Positions 10,998 to 22,499 of a DNA stretch of 64,000 bases are shown in pieces (the stretch's first letter is position 1; every line of letters starts with the position of its first letter). The stretch spans positions 135,613,106-135,677,105 of the forward strand of contig NC_090447.1 of the NCBI RefSeq assembly GCF_031143425.1, given 5' to 3'. Origin of the DNA: Pleurodeles waltl (taxonomy: Eukaryota; Chordata; Amphibia; Caudata; Salamandridae). Under the pieces are notes generated by a model. The model was not told the origin of the DNA. It ran no database searches and worked only from the letters and a program-made list of their open reading frames with translations. The position numbers and the translations under genes are program-made.

Positions 10998-13900
10998 CTA
11001 TATAATGATCTGCCTAAAAGGAAAATTCACACCAAATATAGAGCAATAGGGATATGGGCATAGGTAAATCTGAAGCTTGTGGCTGATAAATAAAAAAATA
11101 GGATCCCAAAGAAGATATAAGGAGGGACACGTGAAGCAAATATGTGACCAATTGCCCTTTGTGTTACTGCACCTAAGGCACACAGCTAAGTATGTAGAAT
11201 ACATCTTTTGTATTTGATATGGAATGTAAAATAACATCCATTCTGAATAAAAGGACATCCTTTTATAATTTGCTCCACAAGTGGTTTTATGGAGCATTTG
11301 ATTGTAACATGTCCATAGACGACCATCAAACTTACAATCTGTGGCAGCCACTGCGTTAACTGGAAATGAGGGAACCACTTCTTCCTGCAGCGTCTGGTAC
11401 AGTTGACGATACCATTTGCCAGTCCCTTTAAGACAGGTCACAATAAAAGCCTTGCGGATGTTTTCGGCAAGTTCCTTAGAGGCCTGCTTTCTCATAAAAC
11501 AATGGCTAATTTGTAAATAGGCAAATGCTACTTTAGAGGGAATCACCAAGTTAATGGAAGTCAGTTCTTGCCAGGACTTCACTTTCACTGGCCAACAAAA
11601 AATGACAGAGGCTGCGGTACTCTACATGTTCCCATTTCCCTATGGCTGAGTTCTCTAAGTGTATTAGAGATAGATGGTATTAGGGCATCTGGAACTTACC
11701 TTTTTTCTTTTCAAATCGGAAGGTGAAAATATGAGGTATCTTATATCTAGCATGCTTCAGTAGATTAGGTAATCTTAAAAAGAATGGGAGCTTGCTGCTG
11801 ACTGAAGATAAAAACAGATAGAGTGAATCTGGTTGAATACAGCTCAAATGAGCCATTCACGTTAGGTGGCCCGGCTGTACATTTTTAATATGCAGGATTG
11901 CCAGCCCTCCATCTTCGATATTTAGCTATAATGTCTTGAGCCTTCTTCCGCTACCATAAAAAATGACATGATTTGGTCAATGCCCTTGATGAATGATTTT
12001 GGATTTTAAATTTTGATCATAACATTTAAAATAAATATATATACAAATAATGGGAGGATAGCCATTTTAACCAGTGCAACATGTAAAAATAGTAAGAGGC
12101 AGCGAATTCCAATGAAGTAATAGCCCACAAGTTTTATTCAAAGTAGTTGTGGAATTAAGTTGAAACAAGTTGGCAAAGTTGGTTGTATCATAGATCCCTA
12201 GATATCAAATGGATCAAGTATGGGAATAGTGTAGTCTCATTTTTACTGGAACAACTGAGGGAGTTCTGTTGAATAATAGAATTTTGGACTTGGAGTGGTT
12301 AATTTTATACCCACTGATGTCTGTAACTTCTTGGATCTTGGCAAAGGCATTTAAGATACTTTGTTCCTCAGCGGGCAAGTATAATATTATATCATTTTTT
12401 TTTTTTTTGCTGGTTTAGTAGTAGATATTTATATAGAATAAAAACAAAATAAGATAAATCTAATATTTAGATCACAAGTTATTCACTTGTATATATATCA
12501 CAAAAAGTGGTGAGAAAATCAACCTGGCTCCTATTAAAGCTTTAATGGTAATGTCTTAAAACTGATACAGTGACTGTTGGCTATTTAAAAGGGTAGCACA
12601 ATCAGTGCTGGAGGCCCAACAGTAGCATCAAATTTACAGGCCCTTTGTATATGGTAACCCACTTTACAAGTAAATTAAATGTGTCATATGTGGATACACC
12701 AATGTTACCATGTTTAGAGGAGAAGCAAATGTACTTTAGCACTGGGTAGCAGTGGTAAAGTGCTCAGAGTCCTAAGACCAACAAAAAGATACAGCTACAA
12801 ACAGAAAGTAAAAGGCAAAAAGTCTATGGTAACACTACCCTTAGGATGCCAGATCTAACAATAGCCAATGGCCGGTACCAAGGAATTGGTGCTGTTAGAA
12901 ATCAACCTTGTAGGTAAAAAGCTGCCTTGGTCTGGATGGACCAGGGTCTGTGCTAGCGGGCCAGTATGTTTGTGATGATTGTGGTAAAAATCGCTGTTCA
13001 GTAGGCTAATGGAACAACATGAGCCTGGGTTCGCAGGAAACTTATACATTTTTAGGAAACTAAAAAATACTGTTTCAATGAATGAACCTGGGGATCACAG
13101 CCTTTTAAAATTTGTCACACCAAATGTAGCCACTTGGGGCTTAAAAGCCTTGTGAACTTCAACGGGTAGAACTACACTCCCGCCGTCTTTCATGAATGCT
13201 TTTATTGCATCCTCCTCCCCAGCGAATGTGACAGGAGCCATGACAGAGGCTTGCAGGTCACTTGTTAGTATTCGAAGTCTTATCACCTACTTAAATTCCT
13301 CGATGCATCCAACTGTGGATTCGTGGGCTGGCACCTAGAGCCCTGTGAAACGGTCAAGGAAAACTTCGCTGAATAAATCAGGATATGTGAACACTTTATT
13401 CTCAGCTGTGCCAAAAATCACTTTGAAATTATCACAGATCCTTTTCTTTGTAACCGACCATGCCAAAAACTATCCCATATGCTCACTTTCCTCTGAACTT
13501 TTCTGGAAGCATATGTTCTAGTTAACTATTTCTGTAGAAGTGAAGTGATTCTTTGCTCTTAAACAGACTTGAATTATGTTAGCTTTAGTGATTGGTGTGA
13601 GAAGAGTAGTATACTCAAATGTAGCCATGGTCTGGTCTTGACTTTGCTTATTCATGTGCACCTTGAAAGAGATTACCTCCCCCGAATGAAGGCCTCAAAT
13701 GTACACCAAATGGCAAAAGAAGAAGCAGTACTAACATTTTTTACGAGATAATAATATATTGCCATGTACATATTCATAACCCAAATTGTGTTAATTAGTA
13801 AAGACTCATAAAAGTACCATTGAGGTTGTTCAACCCTGCGACCCACCATCTTGATATCTACGCATGGGGCTGAGTGGTCTGAGAAAGTGATGGCTAATAT

Positions 13901-14466
13901 ACCGGTTTTGCTTCTATACCTACTATGGGATACCAAAAAGAAGACAATCCTCGAGGCCGAATTTGATCATTTTGGAAAACGTGTATATCCTTTTACTAAA
14001 GGATGGTCAGCCCACCAAGGATAAATTAGTGCAAAGTTGAATCTCAATTTTCCTAAAAAGTGAGATGACCTTGTCATGTTTTGCTGTTTGTTTGCTTGAG
14101 AGCAATCCAGCCTAACATCTTGTATCACACTGCAATCCCCCTTTAGAACCACTAGCCCCCCAAGTGCATCATAAGCTTATACAATTTATCAAGAGAAAAA
14201 ACATCATCCTCTATGGGACTATAATAACTTATGAAATGTACCAGCTGTTTGTGGATCGTAGTACTTACCCAGATGCATCTTGCTCTGCGGTCCCTCATCA
14301 CCTGTTGGACTTCACACAAAAGATCATGTGAGATCAGTACTGCCACCCCTGTGCTAGCTGATGTGAAATATGCATGCCATATAAATCCTGGTAAACAATG
14401 ACAAGTATGTAGCGGACTTGAGATGAGTCTCTGGCAAAACATGACCTGCATTTTGAATGCTTTCAA
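10998..14466 (-). pseudogene. L1/Tx1-like LINE ORF2 remnant (endonuclease, RT, C-terminal domain)
   Basis: A decayed non-LTR retrotransposon ORF2 reads right to left. At 14466-14152 is an L1-type endonuclease segment (FTSASTGVAVLISHDLL). At 13936-13673 the SDHS endonuclease motif appears, followed by FAIWCTFEAFIRGR typical of the linker after it. At 13049-12855 is an RT segment (LVHPDQGSFLPTRLISN). At about 12410-12200 is the block after the catalytic site (DIILYLP, then ISGYKINHSKSKILLFN). At 11588-10998 is the C-terminal region with a CXXC...H...C-like motif (CLRCSN, HICFTCP). These blocks are in the order of L1/Tx1 ORF2. Many stops and shifts separate them. ORF1 was not recognised upstream. 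Confidence 0.8.
12395..12409. repeat. Poly(T) run inside LINE remnant
   Basis: A run of about 14 T residues interrupts the RT region just next to the decayed YXDD-containing block. It may be slippage in an A-rich coding stretch or the tail of a tiny insertion. Confidence 0.6.
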
Positions 14467-15600
14467 CTATGCCTATATGGACCTATAACTGATCTTATTA
14501 TTGATTCCATTGGCCTTGCAGGTAGCTATCCTTAAGCTTTGGATGCTCTTATTCATGATGATTTAATGGGCTCAAGGATCAAGCCCTTTCTTAATATTCA
14601 AAGGTTACCCTAATCACAGTAGCCCAAGCAGTTCAGGCCATGTCCCCTTGCATTCTTGAGGGCCCAAAATAGTGCTGTGCAGAATTGCTATAAGCTGCTT
14701 TTTGAGAAACGTAACAGATCTTAGCTTTTCAACTTGAATTATTCTTACCTGTTGTGACCCTTACTCCCAAACCTTCCTCTTACCATCCTACCCTTCCCTC
14801 ACCAACCCACTGAATTCCCCTCTGAACCCAACCCATCACATGTCCCCATAGGAACCTCACCCCTCCTACCTTTGACTGCCCCTCCATGTCCCCTCCTCCC
14901 TTTGCATGGTTGAGTGCCTAGGCAAAGCACTCCAATCTACCCATTCAGGTAACCGGGAGACCTTCCCAATTAATTTGCATCCACATTATCACCTTACTGG
15001 GATACCCTCCTTCATTCTAATTGCTTTCCCCCCCCGCACATATGACATATAAATGTGTTGTATAAAGCCTTTGGCCTGTTCAACTGAAACAAAAATCTTT
15101 GATTGTCCCGTAGAAAGGACTTTAAGTTTGTATTACTGAATGATCCCTGCAGAATCAATGCCTTGAACTTCTTTAGGCGCTCATGCTGTCAATAAGGACA
15201 TCTCAGAGAAGATTTTAAAGGAGTAGTTTTCTAATGTTTGAAATGATTTCTCTTTTAATAATGTGGGTAGGATTTGCTCTTTTATAAGGAAAGCACCTAA
15301 ACTGAAAAGTATGGTGTGGGGATATTTTGAGTTGGAGAGTAAAAAAGCAGGGACCTGATGCACCCTTGTGGTTGTAAGATCCATATCCTTGATCAGTGGT
15401 TTCAGAGACGGATGTATGACTGAATTCCAAATGCCATGAGAACAAATGACTTTTCAACACAAGCGTAATCACGAAAATGTCTTTAGAACAAAAGGCTTTT
15501 TTAATGAGATTTAATACAATGAACAAGCCTTCACAACGAAAGCCTTTACCACAAAATATAAGTATATAACAAGAAATTATAAACCATATATTTACAAATA
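14467..15600. other. Unassigned stretch upstream of LINE remnant
   Basis: Pyrimidine-rich C/T/A text at 14750-14920 (many CCCTCC and CCCATC words) and short open frames only. It lies 5' of the L1/Tx1 ORF2 on its coding strand and might hold decayed ORF1, but no ORF1 motif was seen. Confidence 0.35.
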
Positions 15601-15667
15601 CACAAACACACATAAAAATACACATATATACATATATACACATATTTATATTATATTTATATAAATA

Positions 15668-15705
<38 letters not shown>

Positions 15706-15778
15706 AACATATATTATATTCATATATATAGCTATATATATCTATATATATCTATATATATATATATCTATATAAAAA
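15600..15778. repeat. AT microsatellite cluster
   Basis: Runs of (CATATA)n, (TG)n, (TA)n and (CTATATAT)n. It ends about 30 bases before the probable left terminus of the large Harbinger element, consistent with insertion next to AT-rich DNA. Confidence 0.95.
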
Positions 15779-16124
15779 TGGGTTAATTTTTACTCGTAAA
15801 ATACTTTGGGCCAGATTTATACTTTTTCATGCAAAAATGTACTAATGCAGTTTTGTGTCAAAAAGTTTAGCACTGGCTAGCGCCATTTCTTAATGCCACC
15901 CATGCGTCATATTTATACTTTGAGGATGGGTGGCGCTAAGAATAGGTTAGATTAATTTTTACTGATGCTAACCATTGCGCCTTATCTTAAGGCAAAATTA
16001 TGTTAACAATGGAAAAATTACTCTAATCTGGTTTACGACATGTAAACACGTAGCAAAACAGATATGCGCCATTGTTCCCAGCAATAGCATCAAAAAGCGG
16101 CACAAACAGAGCAAACAGTGCTAA

Positions 16125-16599
16125 GGAGCTCCAAAATGTATCCCAGAAGCCAGGAGAGACCCCAGACAACCACAAACCAGCCAGGAGGATAAAGACAAGG
16201 CACAAGGGAGAGACAAGAAGAAGAGGAAGTGTCGGTTCAGCGCAGAGGAGCATGAAATACTGGTGAGAGAGGTGACGGAGCACCAGCATCAACTCTTCAT
16301 CACCTCTAAATTGCCAATTGGGAGGAGAGAGGCAATTTGGCAACATGTTGTGGACAAGATTAACAGTGTGGCAGATATCAGGAGAACTGTCACTGAGTGC
16401 AAGAAATGCTGGCATGACTGCAAGTGGGGGACAAAGGAAAAAATGGCAAGGAAGGCAGCACTGCAGACCGGACGTTGGAGTCCAGCACAGAAAAAGGACT
16501 TGGACGAGATGGAAGAGATGGTTGCAGCCATCATTCAGAGGATATCATCACTGGTATCGCAGGACAGCGCAGACTACCAGGAAACAACACATATGAAGG
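16125..16599 (+). pseudogene. Harbinger Myb/SANT-like DNA-binding protein, exon 1
   Basis: Encodes the accessory protein that helps HARBI1-type transposase bind transposon ends and enter the nucleus. A basic stretch (KKKRKCRFS) precedes the Myb/SANT-like helices: AEEHEILVREV, a middle part with IWQHVVDKINSV, and the last helix TVTECKKCWHDCKW, over about residues 35-105 of the open frame. The frame is open from a stop at 16122, but there is no ATG before the domain, so the original start is lost or lies in a mutated codon. The exon ends at a good donor (G|GTAAGT at 16599/16600). Joining to the acceptor at 17608 restores a GAG codon in frame, which strongly supports the two-exon model. Confidence 0.8.
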
Positions 16600-17608
16600 G
16601 TAAGTTGCATGGGGGACCAAAATGCCTAAATTGCAAGTGCAAGAAGGGGGAGGCACATACCTACTACACAATGCATGTCAGCCCTGAACATCAGGCAGCG
16701 TAAAGGGCAAAGGGTCACGGCACGGGACTCCCTGCACTGCAGTGCCAGCCACTGGTCAATTAGGAAATGACAGTTATGTGTCCATGGAACAAACACACTC
16801 GAAATGAGGGTTCAGTATGACTACTTGATCAATCCCATCAATCCCTATCCAAGTGCAACTTCTGTCAACTGGTCATGTCCATAGACTCAGTAATCATCAG
16901 GCACTGTCACATACATATTGATGTACACGCAGTAATTTTATACCCATGCTGCCCATCCCTGGGTTTACCCCTGTGCCTGTGTTACAATAGCTGCAATGCC
17001 ACCATGCAACATCTCAGGTATCATAGTGATAAGACAACTGCATTGAGGGTGAGGACATATGTGTGTAGAAAGGCAAACATACCCACAGGGTCACAAGAGC
17101 AAATGGACCTCTGTCAGGTCCATCAGTGCAATGCAATGTAGCACACATAAGCAAACATCAACATGAATAACTACCAATTGTAACATGTGCATTGTCTCAT
17201 GGAAATGCCATGCATGGTGTGGTGCTAGGTCTCAGCACCGCATAGGTGTATGTGAAAAATGATAGACTGGGACAGGGGAGCATTGTCATGTGTAGTGCTG
17301 TGGCATCGGCACACCAACAATCATTGCAAAGCCTCACCATGCAAATGGAAGCATAGGGAGGGTTGATGAGGAAAAAGAAGGTGGCAAGTCAAAATGTAGA
17401 CAGAACCCACACCTAGAAGATGTGATGCACACACTGCCCACACTACATGTGACATGCAGGTGGGGCATAAGGCTGAGAGACTGCAAACATTAATGACAGG
17501 AACAATGCATGGAAACCAAGCTGATAATGTACCACCAATAGGAAGTCAGTGACGTCACTTTACACCTGGCACAACACAGACACACTAATTGTACGAATCT
17601 CATTGCAG
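16600..17608 (+). other. Intron of the Harbinger Myb-like gene
   Basis: Bounded by GTAAGT at 16600 and CATTGCAG ending at 17608. Contents are unremarkable, with no recognisable insertion. Confidence 0.7.
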
Positions 17609-17829
17609 AGGACGATGGCTTTCCTGTGGATATGCCTGTCCTGGACTACCCTGATGACCTGGATGTCCAGTTGACAATCATCAGCCAGGAAACCCTCCAA
17701 GATATCCTGGGAACCCTACAGACACCACCTCCAGACTCAAGGAGGAGCATTCATGTACAAGCCATCCCAGAGGCCCCACCCACCACCCCAATAGTACCAC
17801 CTGCCAACTTAAGCACAGCTGAGTACTGA
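17609..17829 (+). pseudogene. Harbinger Myb/SANT-like protein, exon 2
   Basis: Follows a good acceptor and continues the exon 1 frame: an acidic stretch (EDDGFPVDMPVLDYPDD), then a Pro/Thr-rich tail, ending in TAG? at the codon after STAEY (the stop is TGA at 17827-17829). An acidic, proline-rich tail after the Myb domain is usual in these accessory proteins. A C-terminal coiled coil expected in some relatives is absent from this strand, but a coiled-coil exon on the minus strand lies at 18963-19189. The exon itself is intact; the gene is called a pseudogene because exon 1 lacks a start codon. Confidence 0.7.
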
Positions 17830-18962
17830 GATTTGTGATGCGTGTAACATGTCTGTGGTCAGAGACTGTCAATACTACCAGTGCAGAAATAATGTGGCCA
17901 GATATCTATGCACAAGGTATTTACAAGATGAACGCCAATGCTGGCCACATCCCCTACAAGCAAATCACTGTGTATGTGACATTTGCTTTAAAACATATAT
18001 GCCTCACCCACCACATACAGACGGAATGGCTGTGTAAGAGTGCTCGGCCAATAACGTCACCTGGGAGTACAAGTAAAACACATTGGCATGAAATTTGTAT
18101 ACTTGACCTCATCTGAAATTGCCACAACTCAGTTTAGCAGTATTCACTTGAACTTCAAGCTGCAGGTAGACGTCCCTCAGTGCTCAACATCACAAGACAG
18201 GATCAAAACAATTACAGCTTAAAAAGACTTACCTGTCCAATACATGGGAACCATAGTCACGTTGAGTGGTGGGAACAATGGATGGCAGATGCATTAAGAT
18301 TTAGATTTGTTGTAGCTGCCAATGTGACAGTTCAGTTGGAAGTGGAAATTAACATGTCAAGAGAGGGATGTGGATGCAGGATGGAATTCACAGACCAACA
18401 GACAATTGGCACTGTACACTCATGCAAAGACCCTGAGCCCCAAGCTTATGACACATGCAGTAAGGGAGTACCTAACTTTTTAATAACTATGTAAGGAACA
18501 GAAGTTAAAACTATGTAACACACCTATACTAACCTAATCTATCCTAACTATACCTTACCCACAACTGGCCCTAACTACCCTATGCTAAGCTTCCTTACTA
18601 CATTTAACAACACACTTTAAACATTTGCCCCCCCCACACCCCTTATATGACGAGACACATGCAGGACAACATATACTAACCTAAACATATACTACCTAAT
18701 ACTAAACAAATATAATTTTTTTTTGTATTTTTTTAAATTACATTTTATTTTTATTTTTTAAATACACAAAAGCCCCAACATTAAGTCCCACCCACCCACA
18801 AACTAACATGTAATAATATGAAAAAACACCCCCAAACCTACTTATCCTATCTAAACAACTACCATTATTCTAACCTATCACCAAACCCCTTAAACCCCCT
18901 ACGAAACAGGATGAGGAATGAGGAGGGAGGGGACTGAATTAGGGGTGAGAGGAGGCAAGAGT
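17830..18962. other. Harbinger interior, unassigned
   Basis: Contains one open frame of 104 codons (18180-18494, plus) with no recognised domain, and an A/C-rich and T-rich stretch at 18500-18900. No support for a gene. Confidence 0.4.
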
Positions 18963-19189
18963 TCACAGGTTGGCCCTCCTCAGTGTCTTTTGAATTGCCT
19001 TCAGTCTGCGTGTGTTGTTGTCCACATCCTTCTGAATGCTGTCAAGCTTTTTAGCACCTTCTTCATGTCCCTCTGGAGTTCAACAATTGCGGCCATGTCC
19101 ATTGCAGCAGGTGAGGTGGTCTGTGTTGCAGAGGTTGATGGTGCAGCAGGTATGGTGGTCTGTGGTGCAGAGGTTGACGGTGCTACCAC
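18963..19189 (-). pseudogene. Coiled-coil C-terminal exon, probably of a Harbinger accessory protein
   Basis: On the minus strand a polypyrimidine-like acceptor (TTTATTCCTAG) at 19190 is followed by a Thr/Ser/Pro-rich repeat (APSTSAPQTT and APSTSATQTT), then heptad-like helices: AIVELQRDMKKVLK, and after a one-base shift DSIQKDVDNNTRRLKAIQK, ending at a stop at 18963. The helices look like a coiled-coil oligomerisation tail. No matching upstream exon was found on this strand; a MITE begins immediately upstream, inside the presumed intron. It may be the last exon of a Myb-like gene from a second, inverted Harbinger copy. Function is inferred from composition only. Confidence 0.45.
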
Positions 19190-19200
19190 CTAGGAATAAA

Positions 19201-19918
19201 GGGCCAGATGTACGAAGCCTTTTGCATGTCACAAACTGCGAAAAAAGCAGTTTGCGGCATGCAAAAGGCCGAACGCGATGCTCATCCCCAAATTGCGAGT
19301 CGGTACCGACTCGCAATTTGGGAATGCGACTAGCAAATAGGAAGGGGTGTACCCTTCCTATTTGCGACCGCATCGCTATTCAGAGTTGCTTTGTGACCGC
19401 GAATGCGGTCGCAAACCAACTCGCAGTTACCACCAGTGTCACACTGGTGGTAACTCATTCCCAAAAGGGAAGGGGTCCCCATGGGACCCCTTCCCCTTTG
19501 TGAATGCCGAAAAAAATATTTTTTCAGAGCAGGCAGTGGTCCTTTGTACCACTGCCTACTCTGAAAAAAACAAAACCAAATGGTTTTGGTTTAGTTTTCA
19601 TTTTGCAGCTCGTTTTCCTTTAAGGAAAACGGGCTGCAAAATGAAAAAAAAAAACTGCTTTATTGACAAAGCAGTCACAGACATGGAGGTCTGCTGACTA
19701 CAGCAGGCCACCATCCCTGTGAGTGCAGGGACTCGCTATGGGATCGCAAACTGCGACCCACCTCATGAATATTGATGAGGTGGGTCTTTGTGACCCCATA
19801 GCGAGTTGCAGAAGGTGTCTGAGACACCTTTCTGCACCCAATTTTGCGAGTTGCAAATTGCGAGTCGGTCAGACTCGCAATTTGCAAATCACAAAATTGG
19901 AGTTTACTACATCTGGTC
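19201..19918. mobile_element. Hairpin-chain non-autonomous DNA transposon (MITE), full copy
   Basis: The ends are inverted: left GGGCCAGATGTACGAAGCC, right (minus strand) GACCAGATGTAGTAAACTCC. The interior is almost wholly a chain of perfect or near-perfect short hairpins, for example AAATTGCGAGTCGGTACCGACTCGCAATTT near 19290, a CCACCAGTGTCACACTGGTGG hairpin near 19430, GGGAAGGGGTCCCCATGGGACCCCTTCCC near 19470, and CCACCTCATGAATATTGATGAGGTGG near 19760. It has no coding capacity. Open frames across it are artefacts of palindromes. No clear target duplication was seen. Confidence 0.75.
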
Positions 19919-20607
19919 ATTCACATCTACATTCATGTGTCCAGTTGTGGACAACCATCAACACCTGATCTGCCAACACAATTCCCAAAACACCCACGTT
20001 GATGCCAGCACATGTCTGGCCTTGACCTGCATGTACGCCTATTACACACCACATAAGTGTCATGCAAATGGAGGACAACTTATGGGGCTAGATGCTGGGG
20101 GACAGTTACCCATACAGTCCTACATGTACATTACAATACAGGGATTTTGTGTGGAAAACTGATGCATCACTGTGTTGTGAGAATGAGGGTATGACCCAGT
20201 GCCAATATACTGACACTGGAGCACTTCCAAGTCACATGTGGGCCTACTTGTGGCTACTAATCACCGTGTTCACACGCTGCTGCCTATTGCACAGCACAAG
20301 ACTCCCAAGATATGACTCTCTACCTGTGAATGTCTAACACTTGCACGGAACACTATGTCAATGTCTAGCCAAGTAATATATCAGATCACATGCCAACTCA
20401 TCATATCTTGCAATGAGTGCAACACACCAGAGTCACTCACAGAAAGAGCTACAATCACGACACAGGACAGACATTATCACACTTACTGGATACATCTGGT
20501 TCCTGAAATCAAGCCACTTCCCCGATGGTATAAAGGGCAGGTCCACCTGTAAGACATGGAAAGGAAATATATGCTCAATGTCAGATCACTGTGCAAACAT
20601 GTGGACA

Positions 20608-20943
20608 ACATATCACAGTGTGTAACATTGTACATGAGTGAGCTGGTGATCCTGCATGTAGACAGTACAACAGATATACCACTGCAAACTCACACTGACA
20701 CTCCAGTGAGTGGTAGCCACACATCTGCACTCATATACTGGCCCAACAATCATGTGGTGCTAAACCCGACTACAACCATTTGTGACTAATCCATTTTAGA
20801 TACTACTCCATGGCATGATTTGTATTTTGGTGACAATTTCAATGGCACTTCCCTGGTGCACTACAATACAAGTGACTCATGTATTGTGGCTTGTGCATCA
20901 AGGGACACTGAGTTACTGTGTGATGGACATGTGGCTCAATTTT
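20608..20943 (+). repeat. Inverted-repeat arm A (partner at 24389-24725)
   Basis: This 336-bp stretch recurs in reverse complement at 24389-24725 with only scattered substitutions. Both copies begin at ACATA(T/C)CACAGTGTG and end at GTGGCTCAATTTT. Arm A is continuous with surrounding Harbinger-interior sequence, so it is probably the donor. It shows short open frames only. Confidence 0.9.
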
Positions 20944-21228
20944 CAGTCTCCAATTATCATTCAGTCAGTGGTCCATGACAGATGTGGCACAGTTGTATGT
21001 AGGTAATAAATGCCCCATTGGCAGTGTCACCTAAGCCGTGTATGCTATTGCCAACCTAATGGCAGGGATCGTGTGTGTAATGATGACAATGTAGTGCTAA
21101 ATATGGATTGCCCACTTTGCTTTCCTGATACAGTGAATTGTGGTGTGCTGACAGTGTCTTACATTTTTATCATTGACAGAATGCATGGGCACAGGTGTTG
21201 CCATTGCACCTGAAATGTGTGACTAAGG
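20944..21228. other. Harbinger interior, unassigned
   Basis: Low-complexity-free AT/TG-rich sequence with short open frames only; no recognised feature. It ends where a second MITE of the GGGCCAGATGTACG family begins. Confidence 0.35.
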
Positions 21229-21487
21229 GCCACATGTACGAACATCAGGTTTTCGAGTCACACATTGTGAGACTTAGCAACTCCCAATTTGTGAGTACGA
21301 TAATCTGATGTACAACACTGTCAATGACACTGTTTGTAAATCGCAAAAGGGATAGCAAATGACCTACCTCATGAATATTAATGAGGTAGGTCTCATTGTG
21401 CAAACCCATCGGGAATGGGAGCACTCACAGGAATGCTGGCCTGCTGGACTCAGCAGACCACCATGTCTGTGACTGCTTTCGAATAAA
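21229..21487. mobile_element. Truncated relative of the 19.2-kb hairpin MITE
   Basis: It starts GGGCCACATGTACGAAC, like the left end at 19201, and carries the diagnostic hairpin CCTACCTCATGAATATTAATGAGGTAGG and a GCCTGCTGGACTCAGCAGACC segment that corresponds to the 19.68-kb region. The right terminus is missing or diverged. It is shorter than the 19.2-kb copy, implying internal loss. Confidence 0.6.
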
Positions 21488-22499
21488 GATGTATTTTATT
21501 TTTTTAAATGCAGCCGTATTTCATTAACCTCTTTGCTGCCAGGCCTTTTCCCCTCCTGTGCCGAGCTTTTTTTTGGCTATTTGGAGCAGTTTGAGCTTAG
21601 GCCTTCATACCTTTTTCTCCACATAAGCTACCCATGCCAAATTTGTGTCCTTTTTTTCCAATGTCGTAGGGATTCTAGAGGTACCCAGACTTTGTGGGTT
21701 CCCCTGCAGGAGACCAAGAAAGTAGCCAAAAAATACAGCAATTTTCTTTTTTTTTTTTAAATGGGAAAAAAGGGCTGCAGATGAAGGCTTGTGGTTTTTT
21801 CCCCTTAAAATGGCATCAACAAAGGGTTTGCTGTGCTGAAATCACCATCTTCCCAGCTTTCAGGGACGGGTAGACGTGAATCAGAAAACCCAATTTTTCA
21901 ACACTATTTTGGCATTTTACTGGGACATACCCCATAATTACTATTTTTGTGCTTTCAGCCTCCTTCCAGTTAGTGACAGAAATGGGTGTGAAAACAATTC
22001 TGGATCCCAGAAAGCTAAACATTTTGATAACGTAGACAAGATTCTGAATTCAGCAAGAGGTAATTTGTGTACATCCTACAAGTGTTTCCTACAGAAAATA
22101 ACAGCTAAAATAAAAGAATATTGAGATTGAGGTAATAAACCAGCCATTTTTTTCCCCACGTTTTACTCTGTAACTTTTTCCTGAAATGTCAGATTATTTG
22201 AAGCAATATACCGTTACGTCTGCTGGACTCTTCTGATTGCGGGTATATATAGGGCTCGTAGGTTCATCAAGAACCCTAGGTACCCAGAGCCAATAAATGA
22301 GCTGCACCTTGCAATGGGTTTTCATTCTATCCCGGATATGCAGCAAGTCATTTGCTGAAATATAAAAAGAGAAAAAAAGGTATCAAGAAAACCTTTGTAT
22401 TTCCAAACTGGGCACACAAGGTGTTGAGAAGCAGTGGTGATTTGCACATCTCTGAAATCCGGGTGCCCATACTAGCATGTGAATTACAGGGCATTTCTA

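Noticed and set aside
19036..20162. Open frames of 80-155 codons across the hairpin MITE
   Set aside because: They follow palindromic, non-coding sequence and mirror one another on both strands.
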